The position numbers were made by a program, and so were the translations under genes. A stretch of DNA of 64,000 nt from JBMYZL01 sp049610385 (lineage in GTDB: Bacteria > Bacteroidota > Bacteroidia > Flavobacteriales_D > Sanyastnellaceae). The stretch is from contig JBMYZL010000011.1 of NCBI GenBank assembly GCA_049610385.1, positions 1 to 64,000 on the forward strand, in the 5' to 3' direction. This document shows, one piece after another, positions 26,617 to 35,658 of the stretch; the first letter of the stretch is position 1; the number at the start of each line of letters is the position of its first letter. Under the pieces are notes generated by a model, which had not been told where the DNA came from, did not search any database, and was given only the letters and a program-made list of their open reading frames with translations.

Positions 26617-27504
26617 ATGGGCATTCCACCAGCTTCTGCCTCGAGATTGACATACGGTGACACCTCAGTCTGGTTGGAAGGAATGGACTGTCGCTTGTCC
26701 CCTCCTGACGAAAGTTTTCCCATTCTACTCGGCCGAGGCCGAATCCAAGGCATATCGAGTCTGACCACACCTTCTTGGGCGCTTGAAGTTCCTGGTAGCA
26801 GCCGGGCGATATGGGCGGAATCATTGAAGAAACATGCACCAATTGTTGTGCTGGACTTTCCAGTGGGTGAACAGTCCGAATCCAATTTGGACAAGTGGAA
26901 AAACGAAGGGTGGATTCTTCAGAAACGCCACACCCGTTGGCTGGAATTGAAGGGATTTCACCAAGGAAGTCTGCCCAAACAGAGACGAAAACAATTGCGC
27001 CGAGCAGAATCACATGACTGGGTCCTTTCCAAAACCCCAAGCTTACGTGAATTGACGGATTTGCACAGCACATCAAGAATGCGCAAAAAGATTGCGAATG
27101 ACCCACGTCAACTCGAATCATTGTGTAAAAATCTGAATGAACGCGAACAATTGTACATCCAAACCATTCTCGATGACCACCGCAAACCGCTGGCTTCGGG
27201 CGGATTCATTCCGCAAGGCAAACGTTTGATCTATGCATTTGGTGGTTCTGCATCCCACGATCAACAATCTTCTTTGGCCGTTATTCAACTTCTCATTTCC
27301 GCTATCGAATGTGCAGCGGAGGCCGGCTATGAAATCTTTGATTTTGGGGGGTCTATGGACCCGGGTGTGGACCAGTTTTACAAGGAATTTGGCGCCCAGA
27401 TCGTTGACAAATGGCGGGCCATACACGTAGCACAATGGGCTCGTCCTTGGATTCGATGGAGGAGACCGGACTTGCTCGTAGGAAGCAATACCTTTGCTGC
27501 ATGA
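26617..27504 (+). CDS. FemAB/GNAT-like acyltransferase
   Basis: A 295-residue protein with the architecture of BioF2-like/FemAB acetyltransferases: a basic segment (LPKQRRKQLRRAES) followed by the fold's EREQLYIQTILDDHRKPLASGGFI, RLIYAFGGSASHDQQSS, a helix with LISAIECAAEAGYEIFDFGGSM and a terminal GVDQFYKEFGAQ. Such proteins add amino-acyl or acyl groups to cell-wall or surface carbohydrate. The DPGVDQFYKEFGA region resembles those encoded beside glycosyltransferases. The ATG at 26617 is used; a TTG six bases upstream is less likely. The stop overlaps the next start (ATGA). Confidence 0.72.
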   Translation: MGIPPASASRLTYGDTSVWLEGMDCRLSPPDESFPILLGRGRIQGISSLTTPSWALEVPGSSRAIWAESLKKHAPIVVLDFPVGEQSESNLDKWKNEGWILQKRHTRWLELKGFHQGSLPKQRRKQLRRAESHDWVLSKTPSLRELTDLHSTSRMRKKIANDPRQLESLCKNLNEREQLYIQTILDDHRKPLASGGFIPQGKRLIYAFGGSASHDQQSSLAVIQLLISAIECAAEAGYEIFDFGGSMDPGVDQFYKEFGAQIVDKWRAIHVAQWARPWIRWRRPDLLVGSNTFAA

Positions 27505-29042
27505 ATGCCACGTGTTCCATCCGCCTTCGCAACGGTTATTTGGCTTTGGCATCTGCATGGTTGTGGGCCCTGAGTGCGCTGGGACAACAGGCACCAAGCA
27601 TGCAATTGGACGTCCTGCGTTTTGCGAATGGCGGGACATCACCCTACGTCGAGGTTCAAGCAGAAATCGAACAGGTTCTGAATGAGGCAGAATGGTCTCA
27701 TCCCAACCAACCCTTCGCCGAATTGACCATCATCGCCAGCCGCGGTGAGGAAATTCTTCATTTCACCAAGACCCGGCTGACCCATTCTTCTGACCCTGCG
27801 AATCCTAACAATCCAGGTGACCAAAACTTGTCAGAAGAACGTTTATTGCACATTGAGCGATTGCCAGTGACTTCAGGAGCTATATCACTGGAGATCAGCT
27901 TGAATCCATTGGCTAAGGAAGGCGACATGGTCTCCCCCACCTCCATGGCTCCGCAATCCTTTGTTTTGCCGGTGCAAATGCCCACAACAGAAGCCCCTTG
28001 GTTTTCTGACATTATGCTTCTTGAAGCTTGGGCAACGGCCTCAGACGAAATCACCATGCTGACCCGAAGTGGCATAGAAATGCTTCCTTTGGTGGGGTCA
28101 ACCTTGTCCAAATCAGCCACGGAAGTGCCTTTCTATGTTGAACTTTATGGCACCTCTGAATTGGTGGACTCCCTGTTCTTGTTCACAGCCGAATGGCTAG
28201 ACGAAACAGGTCAACCCATTCCTGAAACCACGCGTTACTTCAGAAAGTCCACTGCTTCAGTGTTGCCTGTGTTCGAAATCATGCCGTTGCCCGCAGCTTC
28301 GAAGGCGATTTTGCCCGCACAACTGCACTTGACGGCAAAGTCGAAACATGGCGACCCCATCGCAGAGCGCCATCTTCCTGTGGCTTTTGCGTCTCCAGAA
28401 GAAATCAAGGCAGAATCCGAGGCGAATCCTCAGCTCATGCCCTTCATAGCAGCATTTACCGATTCGATCACTTTGCTGCGACACATTGAAGATCACCATC
28501 CTTTTGGAGACCATGCGGAGCAGAATTTCATCGATCATGTTCTGCCACAGATTGATGTTCGACAGATGCAAGCGTTTCTGGACGGATTCTGGCGGGCCCA
28601 TGCACCTGAGAACCCGGAATCAGGTTGGCGCAATTATACCCGTGCCATCGCCTATGTGGATTCCACCTATGGTGCTTGCCGACGAGGACGCGGAGCTCGC
28701 ACGGACATGGGCTATGTTTACCTGCGATATGGTCCACCTAACACCATCGTGCAGCGGCACAATGAAACCGAATACTACCCCTATGAGATTTGGCACTATC
28801 ATCAGACACGGGGCCAAACCAACAAACGCCTCATCTTCATGTGTCCTTCAGCTGTGGCAGAATGTTTTGACATGCTTCACACAGACATTCGAGGGGAAAC
28901 ATTCAATCCAGACTGGCTGACCATATTGAAAACGCGTGAAAATGGGCTTCGCATCACGGACTCACAACTCAATCGTTTGAATCCCCGGCAAAACACCTTT
29001 TCTCGTGAAGAACCTGAAGATCTGTTCTTCAATCCCCGATGA
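27501..29042 (+). CDS. GWxTD domain-containing exported protein
   Basis: A 513-residue protein with a signal peptide (ending LSALGQQ) and a C-terminal GWxTD domain, here with the motif as GARTDMGYVYLRYGPP and the following YPYEIWHYH. The domain is found mainly in Bacteroidota and its function is unknown; here the G-W of the name is replaced by G-A-R. The N-terminal half is beta-rich without family match. The ATG at 27501 overlaps the preceding stop, and its own stop overlaps the next gene's ATG. Confidence 0.85.
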   Translation: MNATCSIRLRNGYLALASAWLWALSALGQQAPSMQLDVLRFANGGTSPYVEVQAEIEQVLNEAEWSHPNQPFAELTIIASRGEEILHFTKTRLTHSSDPANPNNPGDQNLSEERLLHIERLPVTSGAISLEISLNPLAKEGDMVSPTSMAPQSFVLPVQMPTTEAPWFSDIMLLEAWATASDEITMLTRSGIEMLPLVGSTLSKSATEVPFYVELYGTSELVDSLFLFTAEWLDETGQPIPETTRYFRKSTASVLPVFEIMPLPAASKAILPAQLHLTAKSKHGDPIAERHLPVAFASPEEIKAESEANPQLMPFIAAFTDSITLLRHIEDHHPFGDHAEQNFIDHVLPQIDVRQMQAFLDGFWRAHAPENPESGWRNYTRAIAYVDSTYGACRRGRGARTDMGYVYLRYGPPNTIVQRHNETEYYPYEIWHYHQTRGQTNKRLIFMCPSAVAECFDMLHTDIRGETFNPDWLTILKTRENGLRITDSQLNRLNPRQNTFSREEPEDLFFNPR

Positions 29043-30121
29043 TGAAAGCGTTGCCTCCATTGTCTCCTGAAGAAATCGCAGTCGCCATCCTGAACTGGAA
29101 TGGCTTGCTGCACTTGCAGACTTACCTCCCAACTGTCATCGCAACCAGTGAGGAACATGCTACGGTGTACGTCATCGATAATGGAAGCACAGACGAATCC
29201 CGTGCCTGGGTGACGAAAAATTGTCCTTCCGTTCGGTGGATTCAATTGTCCAAAAATTTAGGATTTGCCGGAGGGTACAATGCGGGTTTGGTTCAAATTC
29301 CAGGCCAAATCCACATTCTCCTCAACTCCGACGTTCGTCCCACCACAGGTTGGATTCCCCCTGTGATTGAGGCCATGCGAAACCGCGAATACTCTGCCTG
29401 TGCTCCGCTCCTTTTGAATGACACAGACCCGGATCTCTTCGAATATGCTGGAGCTGCTGGTGGGTATATGGATCGCGATGGTTACATGTTTTGCGCGGGG
29501 CGAATCTTTGAAGTTTTTGAGTCCAACATGGGGCAATATGATGAAACGCACGAAGTGTTTTGGGGCAGCGGCGCGGCATTGTTCGTTCGAACCGATGCCT
29601 GGCGTGCGATTGGGGGACTCGATGAAGATTTTTTTGCCCACATGGAGGAAATTGATTTGTGTTGGCGCTTGAAAAATCGCGGACACAGGATTGGGGTTTG
29701 TGGAGATGCACATGTTTATCATTTGGGTGGAGGCACCTTGCAAAAGGTCAATCCCTTCAAAACCTACTTGAACTTCCGCAACAACTTGTTTCTTCTCGTG
29801 AAAAACGAACATCACAAAGCGTTGTTGCCCATGCTGATCAAACGCATGACTCTCGATGGCATCGCAGCTTTCAAGTTTCTTCTCGAGGGGTCATGGGGGC
29901 TCTTCTCAGCTGTGTTGAAGGCCCACATTGGCTTTTATCGGATTTTGGGTGCGACCCTTCAGAAGCGAAAGCGGGAAGTCCGTGCGGTCGAAAATGCTTC
30001 CTTTCCGGGTCCTGACCGCGCATACAATCAGTCAGGTCGATACAACCGATCCATATTGATGGATTACTTCTACCACGGTCGGGTGACCTTTGATGAGCTC
30101 GATGCGGGGGAATTTTCTTGA
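29039..30121 (+). CDS. Family 2 glycosyltransferase
   Basis: A 360-residue GT2 enzyme of the rhamnosyltransferase/WcaA type. Motifs: VIDNGSTDES, LSKNLGFAGGYNAG, HILLNSDVRP (the DxD region), VFWGSGAALFVRTDAWRAIGGLDEDFFAH and MEEIDLCWRLKNRGHRIG. It transfers a sugar to a surface glycan or lipid-linked acceptor, which cannot be identified. It has a possible C-terminal amphipathic/membrane-associated region (LFSAVLKAHIGFY). It starts by ATGA overlap within the GWxTD unit. Confidence 0.92.
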   Translation: MMKALPPLSPEEIAVAILNWNGLLHLQTYLPTVIATSEEHATVYVIDNGSTDESRAWVTKNCPSVRWIQLSKNLGFAGGYNAGLVQIPGQIHILLNSDVRPTTGWIPPVIEAMRNREYSACAPLLLNDTDPDLFEYAGAAGGYMDRDGYMFCAGRIFEVFESNMGQYDETHEVFWGSGAALFVRTDAWRAIGGLDEDFFAHMEEIDLCWRLKNRGHRIGVCGDAHVYHLGGGTLQKVNPFKTYLNFRNNLFLLVKNEHHKALLPMLIKRMTLDGIAAFKFLLEGSWGLFSAVLKAHIGFYRILGATLQKRKREVRAVENASFPGPDRAYNQSGRYNRSILMDYFYHGRVTFDELDAGEFS

Positions 30122-30179
30122 CATCAACAAAGTTTCATTCAACAAACATTGCGTTCGTTGGAGTTGCTGAGGATTCGGT

Positions 30180-32390
30180 TTGTTGATTCGGGCATTGTCC
30201 CCGATCAAACCAACCCCCAACCTCAATGAATCGCCCCCTCAGGGTGATTCCAGCACTTGGCCTATCGGCTTGAGGTCTCCGATTGTGGGCATCGTCATTG
30301 CGGGTTTCATTGGGAATGTGACATGGGAACACAGCCTCCATTGGACTTGGGGACTGGCCGTCCTGTGGTGTGTTCACCTCGGTTTGGCATGGGGTGGTTC
30401 TTGGAAACGGCGAATCCTTATCCATTGGTTACCCGTCGGGTTTGCATTGTTCTTTGGTCATTGTCGACGTGGACAGTTTGAACAAGCCTTGGCAGAGCCA
30501 AAACGCCCCGTCACCTTGCTGGAATGTGAGTGCATATTGTCGGAGGAAACACCCGATTCTCTCTGGAGTCGGCGATGGCAGGCTCCTGCAATATGCCGTG
30601 CACCCCACCTTGAATCACCTGTCTCCGTGATTTTGAACTCCGATTTCAAACTTCCATTGAACACTCGAATTCAAGGAACTGCTCGCTGGCAGGCATTTCC
30701 ATCTGAGGGGGAGTTCAATGTTCGCAACTGGCGTAGATCTCATGGAATGGCGTCGGAAATTCACTGGACTTCGTCCTCAGTTGACCACATAGAAACCCTC
30801 CCGGCCTCATCATCACAATGGCGAGGTTGGAATGCCCCTCGCATCAGGCAGCGCTTTCAAGCCAGCTTGAATGACTGGTTTTCGCAAGACGTTACAGGGC
30901 TTTTGATGGGATTGGCCATGGGAGACTGCTCAGATTTGCCAGCGCAATGGCGCCTCAATTTTCAGAGTGCAGGGCTTGCTCATCTTTTGGCTGTTAGTGG
31001 ATATCATGTAGGTTTAGTGGGTTTTTTGCCATTGCTGATGAGCCGAAGTCGACGGACAGCGCTTCGTTGTATGGCCCTGGCAGGTATCCCCTGGATTTGG
31101 TCCTTCATTTGGCTTTGTGGATTTCCCGTTTCAGCCGTCAGAAGCGGTTGGATGATCACTTTTTGGCTGCTGTCCTCTTGTGGGCGAAACCCCATGTCTG
31201 GCTTGCATTGTTGGTCCCTGACGGGCTGGATCATGCTGGTCTCAGACCCTTTGAGCATGAGCACCATGGGGGCTCAACTCAGCTTCATCGCTGTCTTGGG
31301 CATTTTCTTGGGCATCTCCACTTGGCAAGTGCTCTCTCCGAGCCTTCTCCCCATATTTCGCAAAGCAGGACAGATTATCGTCGTTCCCACAGCCGCCCAG
31401 ATGGCCACAGCTCCACTGTCGTTGCCCGTTTTTGGCATCTTTCCAATAGCTTTTCTGCCTTTCAATTGGATTGCAGGGCCCATCATGGGCCTGACAATCC
31501 TGGGTCTCTTTTTGTTTTGCGGGTCCATTGGGATTGCCGGAATGCCCATGATCTGGTTGGTAGAGGGATTGGAAATGTCATGGCAGTGGATTCATTCAAA
31601 AATGACGATTTGGCAGCAATTCGAAGGCTCCACATGGGCCACAAAACACCTCCCCAATCACGGACTCATCATGTTGACGGCCTCCTGTGCCCTCGCCGCC
31701 ATGGCGGTTGTGGCACCAGAAGGTGTTCTTCAGAGGAGCATCCGTAGACTGGGAACGGTTTGCATTTTTGCCACACCCTTTTGTTTCGTTGCATGGCCAC
31801 AACCCAACCACGATGTGCAGTTGCAATGGACATGGGTTCGATCACCCACACCAGCTTGGGCCATCCAAGGAAACCCACAAAATTCGGCCGTGCATTGCCT
31901 TGCAGTCGATGCGGATGGGCTGTCCCGCTGTCTCCGTTGGGCCGGCGAAAAACAAAAAAACGTCCTCTCCGTAGAAATCTTACCTGAGGTGGGGCCGAAT
32001 CGATCTGTTTGGAAATGTGCGGACAAAAAAAATGCCATCTCTTGGGATGGCAATGGGATGGGATCTTGTGAACTCCCTGGTCAATCAAACTTGACTTGGA
32101 CCGCTTGGCGACCCACCCATTCAGTTGAGGTGAAGCAGTTGAGCCAATGTTTGGTCCACATACCCTTCCCATTCTGGAATGTCCGCAATCGGCAAAATGG
32201 CATTGACACGGTTGTTTCGCCGGGAGTAAATGGCCTCGACATAAAATCCGTTCAATTCGAAAATGCACAAGATGTATCGGTTTTCCACAATTCTCTGGGC
32301 GAGGCAAATGCCATGATCCCACATGTAATTGGTCTTCTCGTCCAGTGGCAAGCGATTGAATTCTTGGAGATTCATAAGGGTAGTTCTTGA
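30180..32390 (+). CDS. comEC: ComEC/Rec2-type DNA uptake membrane protein
   Basis: A 736-residue polytopic protein with about eight to ten transmembrane segments. The competence domain has GLAHLLAVSGYHVGLV and the adjoining PVSAVRSGWM. It is the probable inner-membrane DNA channel for natural transformation. No C-terminal metallo-beta-lactamase domain is visible, as usual in this phylum. The start is uncertain: the frame opens at a TTG and there is no ATG before the first membrane segment. Its last ~85 codons lie opposite a conserved small gene (32121-32375), and there the comEC frame looks unlike protein. Confidence 0.86.
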   Translation: MLIRALSPIKPTPNLNESPPQGDSSTWPIGLRSPIVGIVIAGFIGNVTWEHSLHWTWGLAVLWCVHLGLAWGGSWKRRILIHWLPVGFALFFGHCRRGQFEQALAEPKRPVTLLECECILSEETPDSLWSRRWQAPAICRAPHLESPVSVILNSDFKLPLNTRIQGTARWQAFPSEGEFNVRNWRRSHGMASEIHWTSSSVDHIETLPASSSQWRGWNAPRIRQRFQASLNDWFSQDVTGLLMGLAMGDCSDLPAQWRLNFQSAGLAHLLAVSGYHVGLVGFLPLLMSRSRRTALRCMALAGIPWIWSFIWLCGFPVSAVRSGWMITFWLLSSCGRNPMSGLHCWSLTGWIMLVSDPLSMSTMGAQLSFIAVLGIFLGISTWQVLSPSLLPIFRKAGQIIVVPTAAQMATAPLSLPVFGIFPIAFLPFNWIAGPIMGLTILGLFLFCGSIGIAGMPMIWLVEGLEMSWQWIHSKMTIWQQFEGSTWATKHLPNHGLIMLTASCALAAMAVVAPEGVLQRSIRRLGTVCIFATPFCFVAWPQPNHDVQLQWTWVRSPTPAWAIQGNPQNSAVHCLAVDADGLSRCLRWAGEKQKNVLSVEILPEVGPNRSVWKCADKKNAISWDGNGMGSCELPGQSNLTWTAWRPTHSVEVKQLSQCLVHIPFPFWNVRNRQNGIDTVVSPGVNGLDIKSVQFENAQDVSVFHNSLGEANAMIPHVIGLLVQWQAIEFLEIHKGSS
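32121..32375 (-). CDS. Conserved small Bacteroidota protein, antisense within comEC
   Basis: An 84-residue protein beginning MNLQEFNRLPLDEKTNYMWD with HGICLAQRI, LCIFELNGFYVEAIYS, RRNNRVNAI and IPEWEGYVDQTL. The order of a 'F..LP..EK..Y.WD' start, then a strand-rich Y..YSL..FFVEV.Y-type stretch resembles a conserved hypothetical family of ~80-residue Bacteroidota proteins (from memory, not a search). The reading is more protein-like than the overlapping comEC frame. It lies wholly inside the comEC 3' end on the other strand. Function is unknown; a single-domain cytoplasmic protein is likely. Confidence 0.65.
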   Translation of the reverse strand: MNLQEFNRLPLDEKTNYMWDHGICLAQRIVENRYILCIFELNGFYVEAIYSRRNNRVNAILPIADIPEWEGYVDQTLAQLLHLN

Positions 32391-32456
32391 TAATTGTGGT
32401 CGTTGACTGCCCTGCTTACGGAATGCATGGCGATTTGGTTTCAGTACATTCGCATT

Positions 32457-33329
32457 ATGGACTCAGTTCATTTGGTGGAATGCCCCAGAGATGCGATGCA
32501 AGGCTGGCCTCATGCCATTTCCACGGCAGACAAATTGGCTTATCACAAGCTTTTGCTTCAAGTCGGTTTTCAAACCATTGACATCGGGAGTTTTGTCTCG
32601 CACAAGGCAGTCCCTCAAATGGCCGATACGCGCAAGGTGTTGCAGGATTTGGCGCATGAAGGCCTATTGAATCGACCCGATGGTCCCCGACTTTTGACCA
32701 TTGTCGCCAACATGCGGGGGGCGAAAGACGCCCTGCACATGCCCATGGTAGATGATTTGGGGTTCCCATATTCCATTTCCGAATCCTTCCAAATGCGAAA
32801 TGCAGGAACTGGCTTGGAAGAAGCGCATATTCGTTTGAAGGAAATCGCCGAGCGAACTGATTTGGGCGGCAAACGATTGGTGGTTTACCTCTCTATGGGG
32901 TTTGGCAATCCGTACGGAGATGCTTGGAGTCCGCAATTGCTTGTGGACACGGCGGGGGAACTGATAGAAAGCTTGCAATTGCCTGTGATCGCATTGAGCG
33001 ATACTGTAGGCTCAGCAAAACCCAAAGACATCCAAGAAGCATTCGAGGCTTTGATTCCCGCTTTTCCCAATGTTGAATTCGGTGCACACCTTCACGCTCA
33101 ACCCTGGGATGCTCAAACCAAAATCGATGCCGCGTATCAAGGTGGCTGCAGACGTTTCGATGGCGCCATCCGTGGTGTCGGGGGGTGCCCCATGTCGGGG
33201 AGTGACTTGGTGGGCAACATGCCGACAGAGCAACTCATTTCATTTCTTGAAGAAAAAAAAGCTTGGAAAATTCAGGATGCACGCGCTTGGTCAGGGGCCC
33301 AAGCGTTTGCCGCGGATCTGTTTCAATAA
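32457..33329 (+). CDS. Hydroxymethylglutaryl-CoA lyase
   Basis: A 290-residue HMGL-like TIM-barrel enzyme that cleaves 3-hydroxy-3-methylglutaryl-CoA into acetyl-CoA and acetoacetate, late in leucine breakdown. Conserved parts: ECPRDAMQGW (the usual E-x-x-R-D start), DIGSFVSHKAVPQMADT, the substrate strand VVYLSMGFGNPYGDAWS, LSDTVGSAKP, and the metal-ligand histidines of FGAHLHAQP followed by GGCRRFDGAIRGVGGCPMSG. The conserved GGCP cysteine is present. The ATG at 32457 matches family length; the longer in-frame opening at 32394 is not used. The family also includes similar aldolases. Confidence 0.92.
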   Translation: MDSVHLVECPRDAMQGWPHAISTADKLAYHKLLLQVGFQTIDIGSFVSHKAVPQMADTRKVLQDLAHEGLLNRPDGPRLLTIVANMRGAKDALHMPMVDDLGFPYSISESFQMRNAGTGLEEAHIRLKEIAERTDLGGKRLVVYLSMGFGNPYGDAWSPQLLVDTAGELIESLQLPVIALSDTVGSAKPKDIQEAFEALIPAFPNVEFGAHLHAQPWDAQTKIDAAYQGGCRRFDGAIRGVGGCPMSGSDLVGNMPTEQLISFLEEKKAWKIQDARAWSGAQAFAADLFQ

Positions 33330-33352
33330 AAAAGAGGTCCCGTGGGACCTCT
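33328..33352 (-). terminator. Rho-independent terminator, minus strand
   Basis: An 8-base-pair perfect stem AGAGGTCC/GGACCTCT (33333-33340, 33345-33352, loop CGTG) has six A on its left, which read as six T on the minus strand. It closes the minus-strand ZIP transcript and also forms a hairpin just after the HMG-CoA lyase stop. Confidence 0.75.
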
Positions 33353-33356
33353 GTAA

Positions 33357-33458
33357 TCAGTTCAGACAATACTCAAAAGCATTCATATCGTATCGATGCC
33401 GATGCAGATAGATTTGCTCAAATTTCTGAATATCAATGTGAATGCGATAGTGTTTCAT
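33357..33458 (-). CDS. Candidate 33-residue small protein
   Basis: A minus-strand ATG at 33458 opens 33 codons (MKHYRIHIDIQKFEQIY then LHRHRYDMNAFEYCLN) ending with TGA four bases before the terminator stem. It is basic and aromatic-rich with no signal peptide, and lies ~95 bases beyond the ZIP stop. There is no homology to cite; it may be a real small protein, part of the ZIP 3' untranslated region, or chance. Confidence 0.3.
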   Translation of the reverse strand: MKHYRIHIDIQKFEQIYLHRHRYDMNAFEYCLN

Positions 33459-33553
33459 GGAAGAAGCTTGACAGGCACCTTCTACGCATTTACAAACTCG
33501 AATGTTTCAATTCATCGTTAATTCCAACCTGTTTGTCGATATTCCTGTTGCTA

Positions 33554-34315
33554 TCATAGCACAGAGACACTGATGCTCAGCAACAAGGCCAAGATGGTTA
33601 CGGTCAATTTTTGCGCATTGAAACGATGACCATCGGACGTTTCAAACAAGATTGTGGTGCTGATGTGCATCAAAATGCCAATCAATATGCCTTGTGCCAT
33701 CATCGGCAAAGTGTTCGTCTGCCCCATTCCATCCATGTGCACAATCCAATCGTAGACCCACATCCCAGCAACAGGCATCAATCCAAAAAGGGTCATCAAA
33801 GTCCAACGACCCAACCGGGTCAATTCCAAGTCTCGCAACAAACTCATCAACACAACGGCTACAGGCAATTTGTGAACTGCCAAGCCCAAAAGCAAAGGCC
33901 AATTGAGGGTTTCCATATGCAAATGAACGTGGTGGTGCGCATGATCGTGATGAACTTCTCCTTCGGCAAGCGGCATAGACTCCAAAAAAGCATGCAAACA
34001 AAGGCTTATGAACACAGTCCAAGGGATGTGGGTCTTCAATTTGGGCGGATGGGCATGGCCATGTTCTATGCCCTGAGACAGATACTCCAGTGCAATTTGG
34101 ATCAAAAAGCCCACAAGCACCCACAAACCCACCTCCGGTCCCAAAGCATAAGCTTCAGGAACCAAATGTGTGAAAATCAAGCCGATCAGAAATGCACCTC
34201 CAAAAGCCAAGACCAAGGGCATACTTTGTTGCAGAGACTTGCCGAACAAATCATGAAGGCCCGCACCCAGCCAAGCAATGGCCAACAGCACAAATCCAGT
34301 CACAATCAACATCAT
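33554..34315 (-). CDS. ZIP family metal transporter
   Basis: A 253-residue membrane protein with seven to eight predicted helices and a histidine-rich cytosolic loop (HHDHAHHHVHLH at ~122-133) plus HGHAHPP at ~85-91, as in zinc/iron-regulated transporter-like proteins. Conserved ZIP helices are LFTHLVPEAYALG-like (GLIFTHLVPEA) and HAFLESMPLAEG with a second HKLPVAVVLM metal-site helix. It probably carries zinc or another divalent metal into the cytosol. Its start overlaps the methyltransferase stop (ATGA). Confidence 0.88.
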   Translation of the reverse strand: MMLIVTGFVLLAIAWLGAGLHDLFGKSLQQSMPLVLAFGGAFLIGLIFTHLVPEAYALGPEVGLWVLVGFLIQIALEYLSQGIEHGHAHPPKLKTHIPWTVFISLCLHAFLESMPLAEGEVHHDHAHHHVHLHMETLNWPLLLGLAVHKLPVAVVLMSLLRDLELTRLGRWTLMTLFGLMPVAGMWVYDWIVHMDGMGQTNTLPMMAQGILIGILMHISTTILFETSDGHRFNAQKLTVTILALLLSISVSVL

Positions 34316-35088
34316 TTTTCAAAAATCAACAAGGTTCGAGGACTCTGTGCATTCCAATCGCCGAGCTCGTAATCCCCGAAACAAGAGTGCAAATGAAAAC
34401 CAAAACGGCTTGCCATCCGCACGAGGTCATCCCGATGAAAAGCCCGAACCCGCTCGTGATGCCATTCTTCACCTCCTTTGACTTCGTATCGAATGGCTTT
34501 TTCTATCCACCCCTTGTGGATGCGCCTCCACAGTTCGAAAGTCATCGTCCCCCGTTCAACCACTTCATGAGAAACCAATCGACTTCGAACCTGATCAACA
34601 TTCAAAAAATCGAGAACCAACATTCCCTTGGATGACAACGCATCGAAAAAATTGCTCAGGGTTTGTTCATGTTCTTCATCCGTTTGAAAATAACCAAAGC
34701 TGGTGAACAACAATGTGATCACATCAAAAGGAGCATGTCGCATAACATCCGATGACACGCGCATGTCTCCCACAAAGAATTGCAGGGAATTCTCTGGCAC
34801 TCGAGAATCCGGCACCATTTCTTTGGCTTGCTGAATGCTGTTGGCCGCCAAATCCATTCCTTTTACCAGCAAGCCGTGTTGGGCAAATCTCAACGCGTGC
34901 CGACCTGCACCGCAGGCACACTCCAACATTGGGCCATCCAATGAGTCAGGAAACACCTCAGCGACCAGTCGATCAACAAAATGATTCGCCTCATTTTGAT
35001 CTCGTGGTCCATACAATTGATGGTAGGCCGGCGTGTTGAACCAACTCGCGAACCAATCGTTGGGTATTTTCCACAATTCGTGTTGCAT
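34312..35088 (-). CDS. Class I SAM-dependent methyltransferase
   Basis: A 258-residue protein with motif I LECACGAGRHALRFA, motif II DLAANSIQQAKEM, VGDMR at the adenine-binding loop and FDVITLLFTSFGYF. The remainder fits the methyltransferase-11/25 fold with an inserted beta element. The substrate is unknown. I use the ATG at 35088 (MQHELWKIPNDWFASWF) over an in-frame start 93 bases upstream that lies in the opposite gene. It overlaps the ZIP gene by 4 bases and diverges from siaB across 45 bases. Confidence 0.88.
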   Translation of the reverse strand: MQHELWKIPNDWFASWFNTPAYHQLYGPRDQNEANHFVDRLVAEVFPDSLDGPMLECACGAGRHALRFAQHGLLVKGMDLAANSIQQAKEMVPDSRVPENSLQFFVGDMRVSSDVMRHAPFDVITLLFTSFGYFQTDEEHEQTLSNFFDALSSKGMLVLDFLNVDQVRSRLVSHEVVERGTMTFELWRRIHKGWIEKAIRYEVKGGEEWHHERVRAFHRDDLVRMASRFGFHLHSCFGDYELGDWNAQSPRTLLIFEK

Positions 35089-35133
35089 TACTCTTGAATT
35101 CCTGGGCACAAGTTCACAAATAACACGCGTAGT

Positions 35134-35658
35134 TTGGCACACATGAAATGGCCAGCCCAAGCGGTTCCAAAAGACGGGCAAATCGAGTTCTCATTCCATG
35201 GCAAAATGGATGTGCAAACTTCTGAGTTGATCATTGACCAAATGGAAAGAAAAATGGCCCATTCGCAAGTTGAAAAGAGGGTCATGCGTGTGGTGATTGA
35301 AATGGTTCAAAATCTGCATCACCATGCGGATCCCAATCGGGCCCAAGAATCGAGGTTTCTTTGCATCAAACGTCCAACAAGTTGGCTGGTGAGCACGGCC
35401 AATGCGATACAACCTGAGAAAGCGAAAGATTTGAAGACGCGGATTGAGCGACTGGCCAATTTGGATTCGGACGCACTGCGAACCATTCGCCGCGAACACT
35501 TGTACAACTGCTCACGAACGCCACATGGTGGCGGCGGGGTTGGCTTGCTCGAAATTCACCACAAATCAGCAGGAGAAGTCTGGCTCGAGTTCATTCCATC
35601 CACCCGAGATTCTCAATTGTCAGTCCTCACAGCAGAAATCCATGACAACCATGAATGA
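35134..35658 (+). CDS. siaB: SiaB-type protein kinase (DUF6272)
   Basis: A 174-residue HATPase-like protein of the SiaB family. It has the N-box-like VIEMVQNLHHHADP, a phosphate-binding GGGGVGLLEI loop and FSFHGKMDV near its start. SiaB phosphorylates SiaC in a partner-switch that in Pseudomonas regulates a diguanylate cyclase. The gene immediately precedes siaC and its stop overlaps the siaC start region. A matching SiaD cyclase or SiaA phosphatase is absent nearby, so the output here is unknown. Confidence 0.8.
   Translation: MAHMKWPAQAVPKDGQIEFSFHGKMDVQTSELIIDQMERKMAHSQVEKRVMRVVIEMVQNLHHHADPNRAQESRFLCIKRPTSWLVSTANAIQPEKAKDLKTRIERLANLDSDALRTIRREHLYNCSRTPHGGGGVGLLEIHHKSAGEVWLEFIPSTRDSQLSVLTAEIHDNHE

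Noticed and set aside
31067..31747. 226-codon frame within comEC
   Set aside because: It overlaps the membrane helices of ComEC in another frame and reads as histidine-rich shadow.
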